Assembly: GCA_946414435.1 (NCBI GenBank)
Contig: CAMKOM010000025.1
Location: 1 to 47,032, forward strand
From: an uncultured Bacteroidota bacterium
GTDB lineage: Bacteria > Bacteroidota > Bacteroidia > Bacteroidales > SZUA-534
Direction of reading: 5' to 3'
DNA length: 47,032 nucleotides
Within the stretch, counting starts at the first letter, position 1. Every line of letters begins with the position of its first letter. The notes beneath the pieces were generated by a model. It was not told the DNA's origin and did not search any database. It was given only the letters and a program-made list of their open reading frames with translations. The position numbers were made by a program, and so were the translations under genes. Below are positions 8,445-15,651 of the stretch, piece after piece.

Positions 8445-10424
8445 ATGGCTACAATAGATTCTAAAATACCTGAAGGTCCGATAGCCGAAAAATGGACCAA
8501 CTATAAGGCACATCAAAAACTTGTGAACCCCGCCAACAAGCGCAAATTGGACATCATTGTTGTTGGAACAGGTTTGGCTGGCGCATCGGCAGCATCAACT
8601 TTGGCTGAGATGGGTTTCAACATTCTGAACTTCTGCATTCAGGACTCGCCGCGCCGCGCTCACTCAATTGCGGCTCAGGGCGGTATCAACGCAGCAAAGA
8701 ACTATCAGAACGACGGCGACTCGGTTTACCGCCTGTTCTACGATACTGTTAAAGGTGGCGACTATCGCGCTCGCGAAGCCAACGTTTACCGCCTGGCCGA
8801 AGTGTCGAACAACATCATTGACCAATGCGTGGCTCAGGGCGTTCCTTTCGCCCGCGAATATGGTGGCCTGCTTGCCAACCGTTCGTTCGGTGGCGCACAG
8901 GTTAGCCGCACATTCTACGCCAAAGGTCAGACAGGTCAGCAACTTCTGCTTGGCGCCTACTCGTCGCTCAACCGCCAAATCAAGGCTGGCAAGGTGAAGA
9001 GTTACAACCGCTACGAGTTGCACGACATTGTTATGGTTGACGGCCGCGCTCGCGGTATCATCGCCAAAAACCTGGTGACAGGTGAGTTTGAGCGTTTTGC
9101 CGCTCACGCTGTTGTTTTGGCAACTGGCGGCTACGGCAACACCTATTTCCTCTCGACCAACGCTATGGGCTGCAACTGCTCGGCTGCCATCGCGGCTTAC
9201 CGCAAGGGCGCTTACTTTGCAAACCCTTCATACGTACAGATTCACCCGACTTGTATTCCTGTTCACGGCGACAAACAATCGAAACTGACACTTATGTCGG
9301 AGTCGCTGCGTAACGACGGCCGCATTTGGGTTCCGAAGAAGATTGAGGACGCCAAGAAACTTCAGAAGGGCGAAATCAAAGGCTCTGACATTCCTGAAGA
9401 AGACCGCGACTACTACTTGGAGCGCCGCTATCCCGCATTCGGCAACCTGGTTCCGCGCGACGTTGCAAGCCGCGCCGCCAAGGAGCGCTGCGACAAGGGC
9501 TTCGGCGTGAACAACACTGGCCTGGCCGTGTTCCTTGACTTCTCTGAAGCCATCAACCGCCTTGGCATCGACGTTGTCCGTCAGCGCTACGGCAACCTGT
9601 TCGATATGTACGAAGAGATTTCGGACGTTAATCCTGGCGAGTTCGCACGTGAGATTAACGGCGTGAAATACTACAACCCGATGATGATTTTCCCTGCCAT
9701 CCACTACACAATGGGCGGTCTGTGGGTTGACTACGAACTGCAGACTTCAGTGAAGGGCCTGTTCGCCATTGGCGAGTGCAACTTCTCTGACCACGGCGCC
9801 AACCGTCTGGGTGCTTCGGCTCTGATGCAGGGTCTGGCCGACGGCTATTTCGTTCTGCCTTACACCATTCAGAACTACTTGAGCGACCAAATCACCGTTC
9901 CGCGCTTCGACCCGAACAGCAAAGAGTTCATCGACGCTCAGAAGAAATGCGAAGCCGAACAGGACGCTCTGATGAAAATCAAGGGCAAACGCTCGGTTGA
10001 CTCTATCCACAAGGATTTGGGCCACATTATGTGGGAATATGTTGGTATGGGCCGCACCAAAGAGAGCCTTGAGACAGCGCTCACCAAACTGAAAGAGTTG
10101 CGCAAGGAGTTCGAAACCAACCTGTTCATCCCAGGAAAGGAAGAAGGTATGAATGTCGAACTCGACAAGGCCTTCCGTTTGAAAGACTTTATTATGATGG
10201 GCGAACTGATTGCCCGCGACGCACTGAGCCGTAACGAGAGTTGCGGTGGCCACTTCCGTGAGGAGTACCAAACTGAAGAGGGCGAGGCAAAACGCGACGA
10301 CGAGAACTACTTCTACGTTGGCTGCTGGAACTATCAGGGCGACGACAACAAAGAGCCTGAACTGCTGAAAGAACCGCTTAAATATGAGGCTATCAAGGTT
10401 CAAACTCGTAACTATAAATCATAA
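8445..10424 (+). CDS. sdhA: Succinate dehydrogenase/fumarate reductase flavoprotein subunit
   Basis: The product is 659 residues. It has the FAD-binding [15 protein letters not shown] near residue 40, the covalent-FAD His in [11 protein letters not shown], substrate-site residues in HPTCIP and [11 protein letters not shown], and the second FAD segment [23 protein letters not shown]. It interconverts fumarate and succinate on the cytoplasmic side. The spacing before the start is 19 bp and after the stop 21 bp, consistent with one operon. Codon use is strongly biased and GC-richer than the accessory genes that follow, as expected for a highly expressed gene. Confidence 0.96.
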   Translation: MATIDSKIPEGPIAEKWTNYKAHQKLVNPANKRKLDIIVVGTGLAGASAASTLAEMGFNILNFCIQDSPRRAHSIAAQGGINAAKNYQNDGDSVYRLFYDTVKGGDYRAREANVYRLAEVSNNIIDQCVAQGVPFAREYGGLLANRSFGGAQVSRTFYAKGQTGQQLLLGAYSSLNRQIKAGKVKSYNRYELHDIVMVDGRARGIIAKNLVTGEFERFAAHAVVLATGGYGNTYFLSTNAMGCNCSAAIAAYRKGAYFANPSYVQIHPTCIPVHGDKQSKLTLMSESLRNDGRIWVPKKIEDAKKLQKGEIKGSDIPEEDRDYYLERRYPAFGNLVPRDVASRAAKERCDKGFGVNNTGLAVFLDFSEAINRLGIDVVRQRYGNLFDMYEEISDVNPGEFAREINGVKYYNPMMIFPAIHYTMGGLWVDYELQTSVKGLFAIGECNFSDHGANRLGASALMQGLADGYFVLPYTIQNYLSDQITVPRFDPNSKEFIDAQKKCEAEQDALMKIKGKRSVDSIHKDLGHIMWEYVGMGRTKESLETALTKLKELRKEFETNLFIPGKEEGMNVELDKAFRLKDFIMMGELIARDALSRNESCGGHFREEYQTEEGEAKRDDENYFYVGCWNYQGDDNKEPELLKEPLKYEAIKVQTRNYKS

Positions 10425-10445
10425 TCATCTTAAAAAGTAAATCAA

Positions 10446-11207
10446 ATGGCTACAGATAATATAATGAAAGTAAACTTGAAGGTTTGGCGTCAGGCTGGCC
10501 CAAAAGAAAAAGGCGGGTTTGTGACTTACGAGAATGTTGAGACAACCCCCGACACTTCGTTCTTGGAAACTTTGGATATTCTGAACGAGTCGCTCATAGA
10601 GAAGGGCGAGGAGCCAATTGTGTTCGACCACGACTGCCGCGAGGGTATCTGCGGAATGTGCTCGCTCTACATCAACGGCCACCCGCACGGTCCTGCAACT
10701 GGCGCAACAACCTGCCAATTGTATATGCGCCGCTTCAAAAACGGCGAGACCATCACCGTTGAGCCGTGGCGCTCGGCTGCGTTCCCTGTTCTTAAAGACC
10801 TGATGGTGAACCGCAACGCCTTCGACCAAATCCAACAGGCTGGCGGCTACGTATCGTTCAACTGCGGCGGCGCTCAAGACGCCAACGCTATTCCAATCTC
10901 GAAGGTTGACGCCGACGAGGCTATGGACTCGGCCACCTGCATCGGCTGCGGCGCTTGCGTTGCTGCCTGCAAGAACGGCTCGGCAATGTTGTTCGTATCG
11001 GCCAAGGTTTCGCAGTTCGTACTGCTGCCGCAAGGCCGCGTTGAGGCTGCCAAACGTGTTAAGGCAATGGTTGCCAAGATGGACGAATTGGGATTCGGCA
11101 ACTGCACCAACACCCGCGCCTGCGAGGCTGAGTGCCCGAAACGCATCTCAATCAGCAACATCGCCCGTATGAACCGCGAGTTCCTTTGCGCAAAACTGAA
11201 AGACTAA
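10446..11207 (+). CDS. sdhB: Succinate dehydrogenase/fumarate reductase iron-sulfur subunit
   Basis: The product is 253 residues. The N-terminal plant-type ferredoxin domain holds the 2Fe-2S ligands in [12 protein letters not shown] and a later Cys in TTCQLY. The C-terminal domain has [12 protein letters not shown] and [13 protein letters not shown] for the other two clusters. It passes electrons between the FAD of SdhA and the hemes of SdhC. A second Met seven residues in (MKVNLKVW) is an alternative start. It is the last gene of the operon and is followed by a strong terminator. Confidence 0.96.
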   Translation: MATDNIMKVNLKVWRQAGPKEKGGFVTYENVETTPDTSFLETLDILNESLIEKGEEPIVFDHDCREGICGMCSLYINGHPHGPATGATTCQLYMRRFKNGETITVEPWRSAAFPVLKDLMVNRNAFDQIQQAGGYVSFNCGGAQDANAIPISKVDADEAMDSATCIGCGACVAACKNGSAMLFVSAKVSQFVLLPQGRVEAAKRVKAMVAKMDELGFGNCTNTRACEAECPKRISISNIARMNREFLCAKLKD

Positions 11208-11231
11208 TAATCTTTACATAGTTGTAGTGGT

Positions 11232-11266
11232 CCCCGCTGCCGAAACAGGTGGCGGGGATTTTTTTT
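11232..11266 (+). terminator. Rho-independent terminator of the sdhCAB operon
   Basis: CCCCGCTGCC (11232-11241) pairs with GGTGGCGGGG (11248-11257) through ten pairs including two G-U, with loop GAAACA, followed by eight or more T. It lies 24 bp after the sdhB stop. Confidence 0.88.
11238..11263 (+). repeat. Left copy of a 26-bp direct repeat flanking the Fic gene
   Basis: These 26 bases, starting TGCCGAAACAGGTGG and ending in a T run, recur without mismatch at 12241-12266. This copy is the loop and 3' half of the sdhCAB terminator. Confidence 0.9.
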
Positions 11267-11275
11267 GCCAATTCT

Positions 11276-12157
11276 TTAATAATCGATGCCGAAATAGTTC
11301 AAAACGGCTTTATAGTTGTCCTGCGCAGAAAGGCAAGTGTCGCGCAAATAGCCGTTGACGCGGCCCCAATTCTGAATGCCGCGATAGTAGTAAAGCCGTA
11401 AATCTTCGGTGATGATGAACGGCACAATGCCTGTCTGCAAGCATTGCCAAAACAAGAGCAGCCGCCCGACACGGCCATTGCCGTCTTGAAACGGATGGAT
11501 GCGCTCGAACTGCACGTGAAAATTCAGAACATTGTCAAAATCAGGATGTTTCAAACTGTTATACTCGGCAAGAAGTTCCTTCATTCGCTTGTGCACATCG
11601 TCTGGCGAAACAGTCTCTTCGCCACCAACTTCATTGGTAAGGCGCTTGTATTCGCCAACGGCAAACCATTGCTTCTGACTGTCTGATGTGTTGGTTTTCA
11701 GTATTTTGTGTAATTCTTTTATGTGCGTTTCGGTTATGCGGTCGGTTGCGTGGACGATAATGTGGTCGATGCAGCGGAAGTGATTCACCGTTTCCATAAT
11801 ATCGTCGATGCGGGTGTTGTCGGTGCTGGCGCCAAGTGTGTTTGTTTCAAATATATAGCGCGTTTGCTCTTTGGTCAGGCGGCTGCCTTCAATGTGGTTT
11901 GAGTTGTAGGTGAGGTCGATTTGCGTGCGGTGGTAGATGCCGCCCTTCAGGTGCGCTTCATGCTCGGCGCGCAGCCGCTGCAGCAGTGGCGACACCTTGC
12001 TTTTCCCCCTTTTGGGCAGTGCGGCTTCGGTTGGAATATTCCAAGTCTTGCCCGTCAGAAACGCGCCGCTGATTTTACCCGTTGCGCAGTAGTTGCGTGC
12101 GGTGCGCTCGCTGATTCCGTACTTCTCGGCAAACTTTGTTACAGATATATATTCCAT
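11276..12157 (-). CDS. Fic family protein with N-terminal helix-turn-helix
   Basis: The product is 293 residues. Residues 1-50 form a DNA-binding helix-turn-helix (SVTKFAEKYGISERTARNYCATGKI). Then comes a class II inhibitory helix, the S/TxxxE(G/N) pattern read in SNHIEG. The Fic domain follows, with the core HPFQDGNGRVGRLL near residue 235, whose His and Phe are catalytic and whose GNGRxGR binds the nucleotide. Such enzymes transfer AMP or a related group to target hydroxyls; the target here is unknown. The palindrome at 12205-12222 and a half-site 4 bp from the start codon suggest autorepression. The gene faces sdhB and lies between two 26-bp direct repeats. Confidence 0.9.
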   Translation of the reverse strand: MEYISVTKFAEKYGISERTARNYCATGKISGAFLTGKTWNIPTEAALPKRGKSKVSPLLQRLRAEHEAHLKGGIYHRTQIDLTYNSNHIEGSRLTKEQTRYIFETNTLGASTDNTRIDDIMETVNHFRCIDHIIVHATDRITETHIKELHKILKTNTSDSQKQWFAVGEYKRLTNEVGGEETVSPDDVHKRMKELLAEYNSLKHPDFDNVLNFHVQFERIHPFQDGNGRVGRLLLFWQCLQTGIVPFIITEDLRLYYYRGIQNWGRVNGYLRDTCLSAQDNYKAVLNYFGIDY

Positions 12158-12160
12158 TCT

Positions 12161-12169
12161 ATCGGCAAG
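12161..12169. promoter_or_regulatory. Half-site ATCGGCAAG next to the fic start codon
   Basis: This 9-mer equals one arm of the palindrome at 12205-12222 and ends 4 bp from the fic ATG (12157). It is probably a secondary binding site for the same regulator. Confidence 0.55.
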
Positions 12170-12204
12170 GTTTTTGCATAAAATCTGCTGTAAATATATA
12201 AATT

Positions 12205-12222
12205 CTTGCCGATATCGGCAAG
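12205..12222. promoter_or_regulatory. Perfect 18-bp palindromic operator upstream of fic
   Basis: CTTGCCGATATCGGCAAG is a perfect palindrome centred 57 bp upstream of the fic start codon. With the half-site at 12161-12169 it brackets the AT-rich stretch where the fic promoter should lie (minus-strand TATATTTA is a one-mismatch -7 box). The Fic protein carries its own helix-turn-helix, making it the obvious binder. Confidence 0.7.
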
Positions 12223-12240
12223 TTTGTGGATGATCATTGT

Positions 12241-12266
12241 TGCCGAAACAGGTGGCGGGGATTTTT
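12241..12266 (+). repeat. Right copy of the 26-bp direct repeat flanking fic
   Basis: Identical over 26 bases to 11238-11263, at a period of 1003 bp. Only the loop and 3' half of the terminator are copied; the CCCCGC 5' arm is absent, so this copy cannot form the same hairpin. Confidence 0.9.
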
Positions 12267-12275
12267 GCATATGTT

Positions 12276-12395
12276 CTCGCACAGACGACACAGGCTCGGC
12301 TAACGCCGAGGCACAGATAATTAATGAACGCAGATTATTTTCGCACAGACGACACTGCCCCGATGGTTATCGGGAACACTGATTCTCACAGATTT
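12276..12395. repeat. Dispersed intergenic repeat (cluster of CAGA-type units)
   Basis: TCGCACAGACGACAC occurs twice (12278-12292 and 12341-12355) among related pieces such as AACGCAGATTA and CTCACAGATTT. The reverse complement matches the text at 15246-15332. Two tight 6-bp hairpins with 4-nt loops are inserted between units: CTCGGC/GCCGAG (12295-12310) and CCCGAT/ATCGGG (12359-12374). From 12396 to 12504 nothing recognisable is seen. Confidence 0.6.
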
Positions 12396-12504
12396 CTTTA
12401 AAAAGACCCGGGGGCGATAGATTGGTAGAAACCATTTACACAAGCGTTTAGCGTGCGGTAGGTACGCAACGGGCATTTTATTTTCCTACACAACAAAATT
12501 TCTC

Positions 12505-12537
12505 TTTGATAATCGTACCAAATAGATATTATCTTTG
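12505..12537 (+). promoter_or_regulatory. Strong Bacteroidetes promoter upstream of the RNA candidate
   Basis: TTTG (12505-12508), a 21-bp spacer and TATCTTTG (12530-12537) match both consensus boxes. It is the best promoter in the window. Transcription would start near 12544, directed at the hairpin and the methyltransferase gene. Confidence 0.75.
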
Positions 12538-12543
12538 TGAAGA

Positions 12544-12769
12544 ACAATTAAAAACACGAAAAAAGAAACAGAAAGTTTAAGTTAACATATTATTAATCAA
12601 TAGCGTTTACCGCTAATCTGAAAACATTCCAAAGCTTGGCCGCAAAGGAATTTACAAACCAGAAGATAGTTGTGAATGCTCACGTGTTATACGTGGGCAT
12701 TCCTTATCTGGTTTGTAAGGTCTGGCCAAGCACCTGGAATGTGGATGAGGAAATGTCCACATTTTTTTT
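12544..12769 (+). ncRNA. Candidate structured RNA, about 225 nt, unknown family
   Basis: Behind the promoter at 12505-12537 lies a long nested hairpin. CATTCCA (12625-12631) pairs with TGGAATG (12735-12741). GCTTGGCC (12634-12641) pairs with GGCCAAGC (12724-12731). TTACAAACCAGA (12652-12663) pairs perfectly with 12707-12718. GAATGCTCACG (12674-12684) pairs with CGTGGGCATTC (12692-12702) with one G-U. A terminator with eight T follows. The 5' end is inferred from the promoter. The rod with an asymmetric internal bubble (12642-12651 against 12719-12723) recalls 6S RNA, but a leader of the methyltransferase gene or a novel RNA is equally possible. A 63-codon open frame across the hairpin is regarded as chance. 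Confidence 0.65.
12738..12769 (+). terminator. Rho-independent terminator of the RNA candidate
   Basis: AATGTGGA (12738-12745) pairs with TCCACATT (12756-12763), followed by T at 12762-12769. Its first four bases overlap the closing stem of the long hairpin (12735-12741), so the two helices compete at their boundary, as in attenuators. Confidence 0.75.
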
Positions 12770-12776
12770 GCCGGGT
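12763..12776 (+). repeat. Left copy of short border repeat TTTTTTTGCCGGGT
   Basis: The same 14 bases recur at 15556-15569, in each case as the tail of a hairpin terminator. The copies bracket the restriction-modification genes. Confidence 0.6.
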
Positions 12777-12795
12777 GCCGAAATCAGACCGCAAT

Positions 12796-12832
12796 GTTTT
12801 TTAGGTGAAATGGTGAACGCGACCTAAAAAAC
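12796..12832. promoter_or_regulatory. Perfect 11-bp inverted repeat just before the methyltransferase start
   Basis: GTTTTTTAGGT (12796-12806) and ACCTAAAAAAC (12822-12832) are exact reverse complements separated by 15 bp, ending 3 bp before the ATG at 12836. It may be an operator or a messenger hairpin that hides the start codon. Methyltransferases of some type II systems repress their own gene through such sites. Confidence 0.65.
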
Positions 12833-12841
12833 AGAATGATG
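12826..12841 (+). repeat. Left copy of start-codon repeat AAAAAACAGAATGATG
   Basis: The 16 bases around the methyltransferase start codon are identical to 15652-15667 around the tilS start codon. Confidence 0.7.
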
Positions 12842-14173
12842 ACGGACTCAAAAAGCGTTAGTGGCGGGAAACCGTTGACTTTGGCTGATATAGGATTAAA
12901 AAACAGCATAATAAGTACAAAATCAAGCAGCCAACAAGTTGATGAGAGTGGCGAACAGGTTTCGGTTGCCGACCAACTTGCAATAGTTACACATTATATC
13001 CAACTTCGTCAGTCAAAGTATTCTACGACTTACGATGACAAGGCACAACAGTTTATTAGCCAATGGTTTCCAAAATCAAACGAAAACGAAGGCTCTAATG
13101 AAGTTAGCGAACCTGACGCAACGCAACTTTATTTGTTCAAAGATGTTTTCAACGTTCCGTTTCCGGCACCTGAAAAACCAAAATTCACCTTTATCGACCT
13201 ATTTGCTGGTATTGGCGGATTCAGACTGGCGTTCCAAAATCTTGGCGGTCAGTGCGTTTATTCGTCGGAATGGGATGCTCAGGCACAAAAAACATATTTT
13301 GCGAATTATGGCGATGTGCCATTTGGCGACATAACAAGCGAACGTACTAAAAGTTTCATACCCGACAATTTCGATATTCTTTGTGGCGGATTTCCGTGTC
13401 AAGCATTCTCGTTGGCTGGCAAAAAGCGTGGTTTCGAGGAAACTCGCGGCACATTGTTTTTCGATGTGGCCGAGATTTTACGACGCAAACAACCTAAAGC
13501 CTTTTTCCTTGAGAATGTTAAGGGCTTGATGATTCACGATAAAGGACGCACCTTACAAACCATTTTGAATACGCTTGATGAGGTTGGCTATGTAGTTCCC
13601 GACCCACAGATTGTGAACGCTATGTTTTTCGGTGTTCCGCAGCACCGTGAGAGGATTTACATTGTCGGATTCCGCAAAGACTTGGGAATAAAAAAGGATG
13701 ATTTTGTCTATCCCGAACAGAAAGAAGTTACGAAGCATTTTATCGACATTCGCGAAGAAAAACCCGTACCGTCAAAATATTATTTGTCAACGCAATACGT
13801 CAACACCCTGGTTGCGCACAAAGAACGTCACGCGGCCAAAGGCAATGGTTTCGGCTACGAGGTTATAGACGATAACGCCGTGGCAAACGCCATTGTGGTT
13901 GGCGGTATGGGCCGGGAGCGCAATTTGGTAATCGACAAGCGCCAAACCGACCTAACACCAACAACGCGAATAAAAGGCGAATACAATACCGACGGTCTTC
14001 GTCGGATGACACCGCGCGAATGGGCGCGTCTGCAAGGTTTCCCCGACGATTTCAAAATTGTGGTTGCTGACGCTTCGGCATACAAGCAGTTTGGCAATTC
14101 GGTTGCTGTGCCCGCCATTCAAGCCACAGCAGAACAACTTCTTAAAACACTATCAAACAAAAAGTTGCTATGA
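12836..14173 (+). CDS. DNA (cytosine-5) methyltransferase of a type II restriction-modification system
   Basis: The product is 445 residues. All key m5C motifs are present: motif I FIDLFAGIGGFRLAF near residue 120, the catalytic PCQ in GGFPCQAFSLAGKKRGFE, ENV in FFLENVKGL, and the C-terminal RMTPREWARLQGFP with QFGNSVAVPA. An N-terminal extension of about 115 residues precedes motif I and could have a regulatory role. Two adjacent ATGs (12836, 12839) can start it. It overlaps the endonuclease gene by 4 bp (ATGA), so it is made first and protects the host. If the partner is HpaII-like, the target is CCGG. The gene is visibly more AT-rich than sdhCAB, suggesting acquisition. Confidence 0.93.
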   Translation: MMTDSKSVSGGKPLTLADIGLKNSIISTKSSSQQVDESGEQVSVADQLAIVTHYIQLRQSKYSTTYDDKAQQFISQWFPKSNENEGSNEVSEPDATQLYLFKDVFNVPFPAPEKPKFTFIDLFAGIGGFRLAFQNLGGQCVYSSEWDAQAQKTYFANYGDVPFGDITSERTKSFIPDNFDILCGGFPCQAFSLAGKKRGFEETRGTLFFDVAEILRRKQPKAFFLENVKGLMIHDKGRTLQTILNTLDEVGYVVPDPQIVNAMFFGVPQHRERIYIVGFRKDLGIKKDDFVYPEQKEVTKHFIDIREEKPVPSKYYLSTQYVNTLVAHKERHAAKGNGFGYEVIDDNAVANAIVVGGMGRERNLVIDKRQTDLTPTTRIKGEYNTDGLRRMTPREWARLQGFPDDFKIVVADASAYKQFGNSVAVPAIQATAEQLLKTLSNKKLL

Positions 14174-15240
14174 GTGCTTCGAAAAACAAAGGTGAGTGGT
14201 CGGAGCTATACACATTTCTGAAGTTGCTTGCCGATGGCCGTCTTTATTGTGGCGATGGGCGTCTAAACCGCTACGATGATAGGTTTTATCCGATTCTTGA
14301 AGTTTTCCGTAATGATGCCCCCGACCGTATCAGTTATAAGGTTCAGGCGGCCAAAAACAACATTTTGGTGTCAGGACAAATGGTTCAGTTCGAGGTTCCG
14401 CAAGAGCGTTTTCGTACAGAAGCAACCCGGCTTTTGAATTACATAAAAAGCATTAGAGGTTCCGAAAACATTGATGGTATCGAGCAATTTATGGAAGAAA
14501 TAAAATGTGAAAAAGTTTGCGCCAAATCGCAGGATAAAGCCGATATTCGCATTGTGATACACAATCTGCACACTGGTTCAAAACCCGAATTGGGTTACAG
14601 TATCAAGTCAAAACTTGGTGCCGATTCAACTCTTATCAATGCTTCGGGCGACGCCACAAACTTCATTTACCGGATAAATGGTGTGGACAATGCTCTAATT
14701 GATGAGATAAATGGCCAAAAATATTTCCGTGACAAATTCCAACTGATTAATGGTTGCAATGCCACAGTTTCCTTCCAAAAAGTTGCACAAAGCCGTCTGC
14801 ACAATAACTTGACAATGCTTGATTTAGGAATGGAACGAATAATTGCAGAATGTTTGCTTTACTACTATTCTGGCGATGCTAGAACAGTAGAAGAGGCTGT
14901 CGCTCACATAACCATGACTGACCCTTTGAACATAAACTGCGAAGGTCAGCCAATTTATGAATACAAGGTAAAACAGTTTCTGCTCGCGTTTGCGCTTGGA
15001 ATGACCGCCGCGACGCCTTGGCAAGGAAAATTCAACGCCAACGGCGGTTACATTGTAGTTAAAGAAGATGGTGACGTGGTTTGCTACCACTTTTTCGACC
15101 GCAACGATTTGGAAGACTATCTATTTTACAATACTCGATTTGAAACGCCAAGTCAAACTCGCCACAAATTCGGCTCTATCTATGAAGAAAATGGTGAGTT
15201 GTTTATGAAGTTGAATTTGCAAATCCGATTTATTAAATAA
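14170..15240 (+). CDS. HpaII family type II restriction endonuclease
   Basis: The product is 356 residues, close to HpaII in length. The opening KNKGEWSELYTFLKLLADGRLY, with YPILEVFR and YKVQ further on, is what I recall as the conserved start of the HpaII (CCGG) family; Glu in GEWSE and the Glu/Lys residues nearby are possible active-site residues. It begins on the methyltransferase stop codon (ATGA overlap), the usual cytosine methylase-endonuclease pair. The specificity call is by family resemblance only. The second half is AT-rich compared with the genes on both sides. The gene is followed by repeats and the four-arm palindrome. Confidence 0.8.
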   Translation: MSASKNKGEWSELYTFLKLLADGRLYCGDGRLNRYDDRFYPILEVFRNDAPDRISYKVQAAKNNILVSGQMVQFEVPQERFRTEATRLLNYIKSIRGSENIDGIEQFMEEIKCEKVCAKSQDKADIRIVIHNLHTGSKPELGYSIKSKLGADSTLINASGDATNFIYRINGVDNALIDEINGQKYFRDKFQLINGCNATVSFQKVAQSRLHNNLTMLDLGMERIIAECLLYYYSGDARTVEEAVAHITMTDPLNINCEGQPIYEYKVKQFLLAFALGMTAATPWQGKFNANGGYIVVKEDGDVVCYHFFDRNDLEDYLFYNTRFETPSQTRHKFGSIYEENGELFMKLNLQIRFIK

Positions 15241-15245
15241 TTTCA

Positions 15246-15332
15246 AATCTGCGAAAATCCGTCCAATCAGTTAAATCTGCGTTCAAAAAACGCTGTGTTA
15301 ATCTGTGTTATCTCGTGTCATCTGTGCGAAAA
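15246..15332. repeat. Dispersed intergenic repeat, inverted relative to 12276-12395
   Basis: AATCTGCGAAAATCCGTCCAA, AATCTGCGTTCAAAAAACG and GTGTCATCTGTGCGAAAAC units resemble both the copy at 131-176 and the reverse complement of 12276-12395. No gene is seen in 15241-15661; the remainder holds the palindrome at 15440-15553. Confidence 0.55.
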
Positions 15333-15439
15333 CAAGCGAGGCATAGCAAGCCAACCGCCTTGCACAAGAGAAACAATTAACCGCCGCGATGCTCACCACC
15401 ATTGAATTGGCCGATTTAGCGGTTTAGTTCATTTGGTTG

Positions 15440-15553
15440 CGATAATCTGCTGCTAAGTGCCTAAAAAAATGAGTTAGCAGCACGCTATCGAATAAAAATG
15501 GCCGATAACGTGCTGTTAAATGGTAAAAAATATGAGTTAACAGCAGATTATCG
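15440..15553. repeat. Four-arm palindrome between endonuclease gene and tilS
   Basis: Four related 17-mers are arranged A-B'-B-A'. A is at 15440-15456 (CGATAATCTGCTGCTAA), B' at 15474-15490, B at 15503-15519 and A' at 15537-15553. A pairs with A' over 16 of 17 positions, and B' with B over 15 plus one G-U. The two outer spacers are 17 nt each and alike (both end ATGAG), the central one 12 nt. The same arms can also fold as two neighbouring hairpins with 9-bp perfect stems (TGCTGCTAA/TTAGCAGCA and TGCTGTTAA/TTAACAGCA). Confidence 0.85.
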
Positions 15554-15562
15554 TGTTTTTTT
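15537..15562 (+). terminator. Terminator formed by the last palindrome arm and T run
   Basis: Arm A' is followed directly by TG and seven T (15556-15562). In either fold of the palindrome the 3' arm is base-paired, so transcripts of the restriction genes should end here. Confidence 0.6.
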
Positions 15563-15569
15563 GCCGGGT
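15556..15569 (+). repeat. Right copy of border repeat TTTTTTTGCCGGGT
   Basis: Identical to 12763-12776. It contains a CCGG, as does the left copy. Confidence 0.6.
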
Positions 15570-15651
15570 AAACGAATACGCATATTACGTTGCAATAACT
15601 CAAAATTTGCTGAAACAGGTTGATTGCCGCGCCGATTTGCTACATTTGGCA

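Noticed and set aside
12636-12827. 63-codon open frame starting MAAKEFTNQKIVV upstream of the methyltransferase gene
   Set aside because: It runs through both arms of the long hairpin and the terminator, so its composition is fixed by RNA pairing; no protein family is recognisable.
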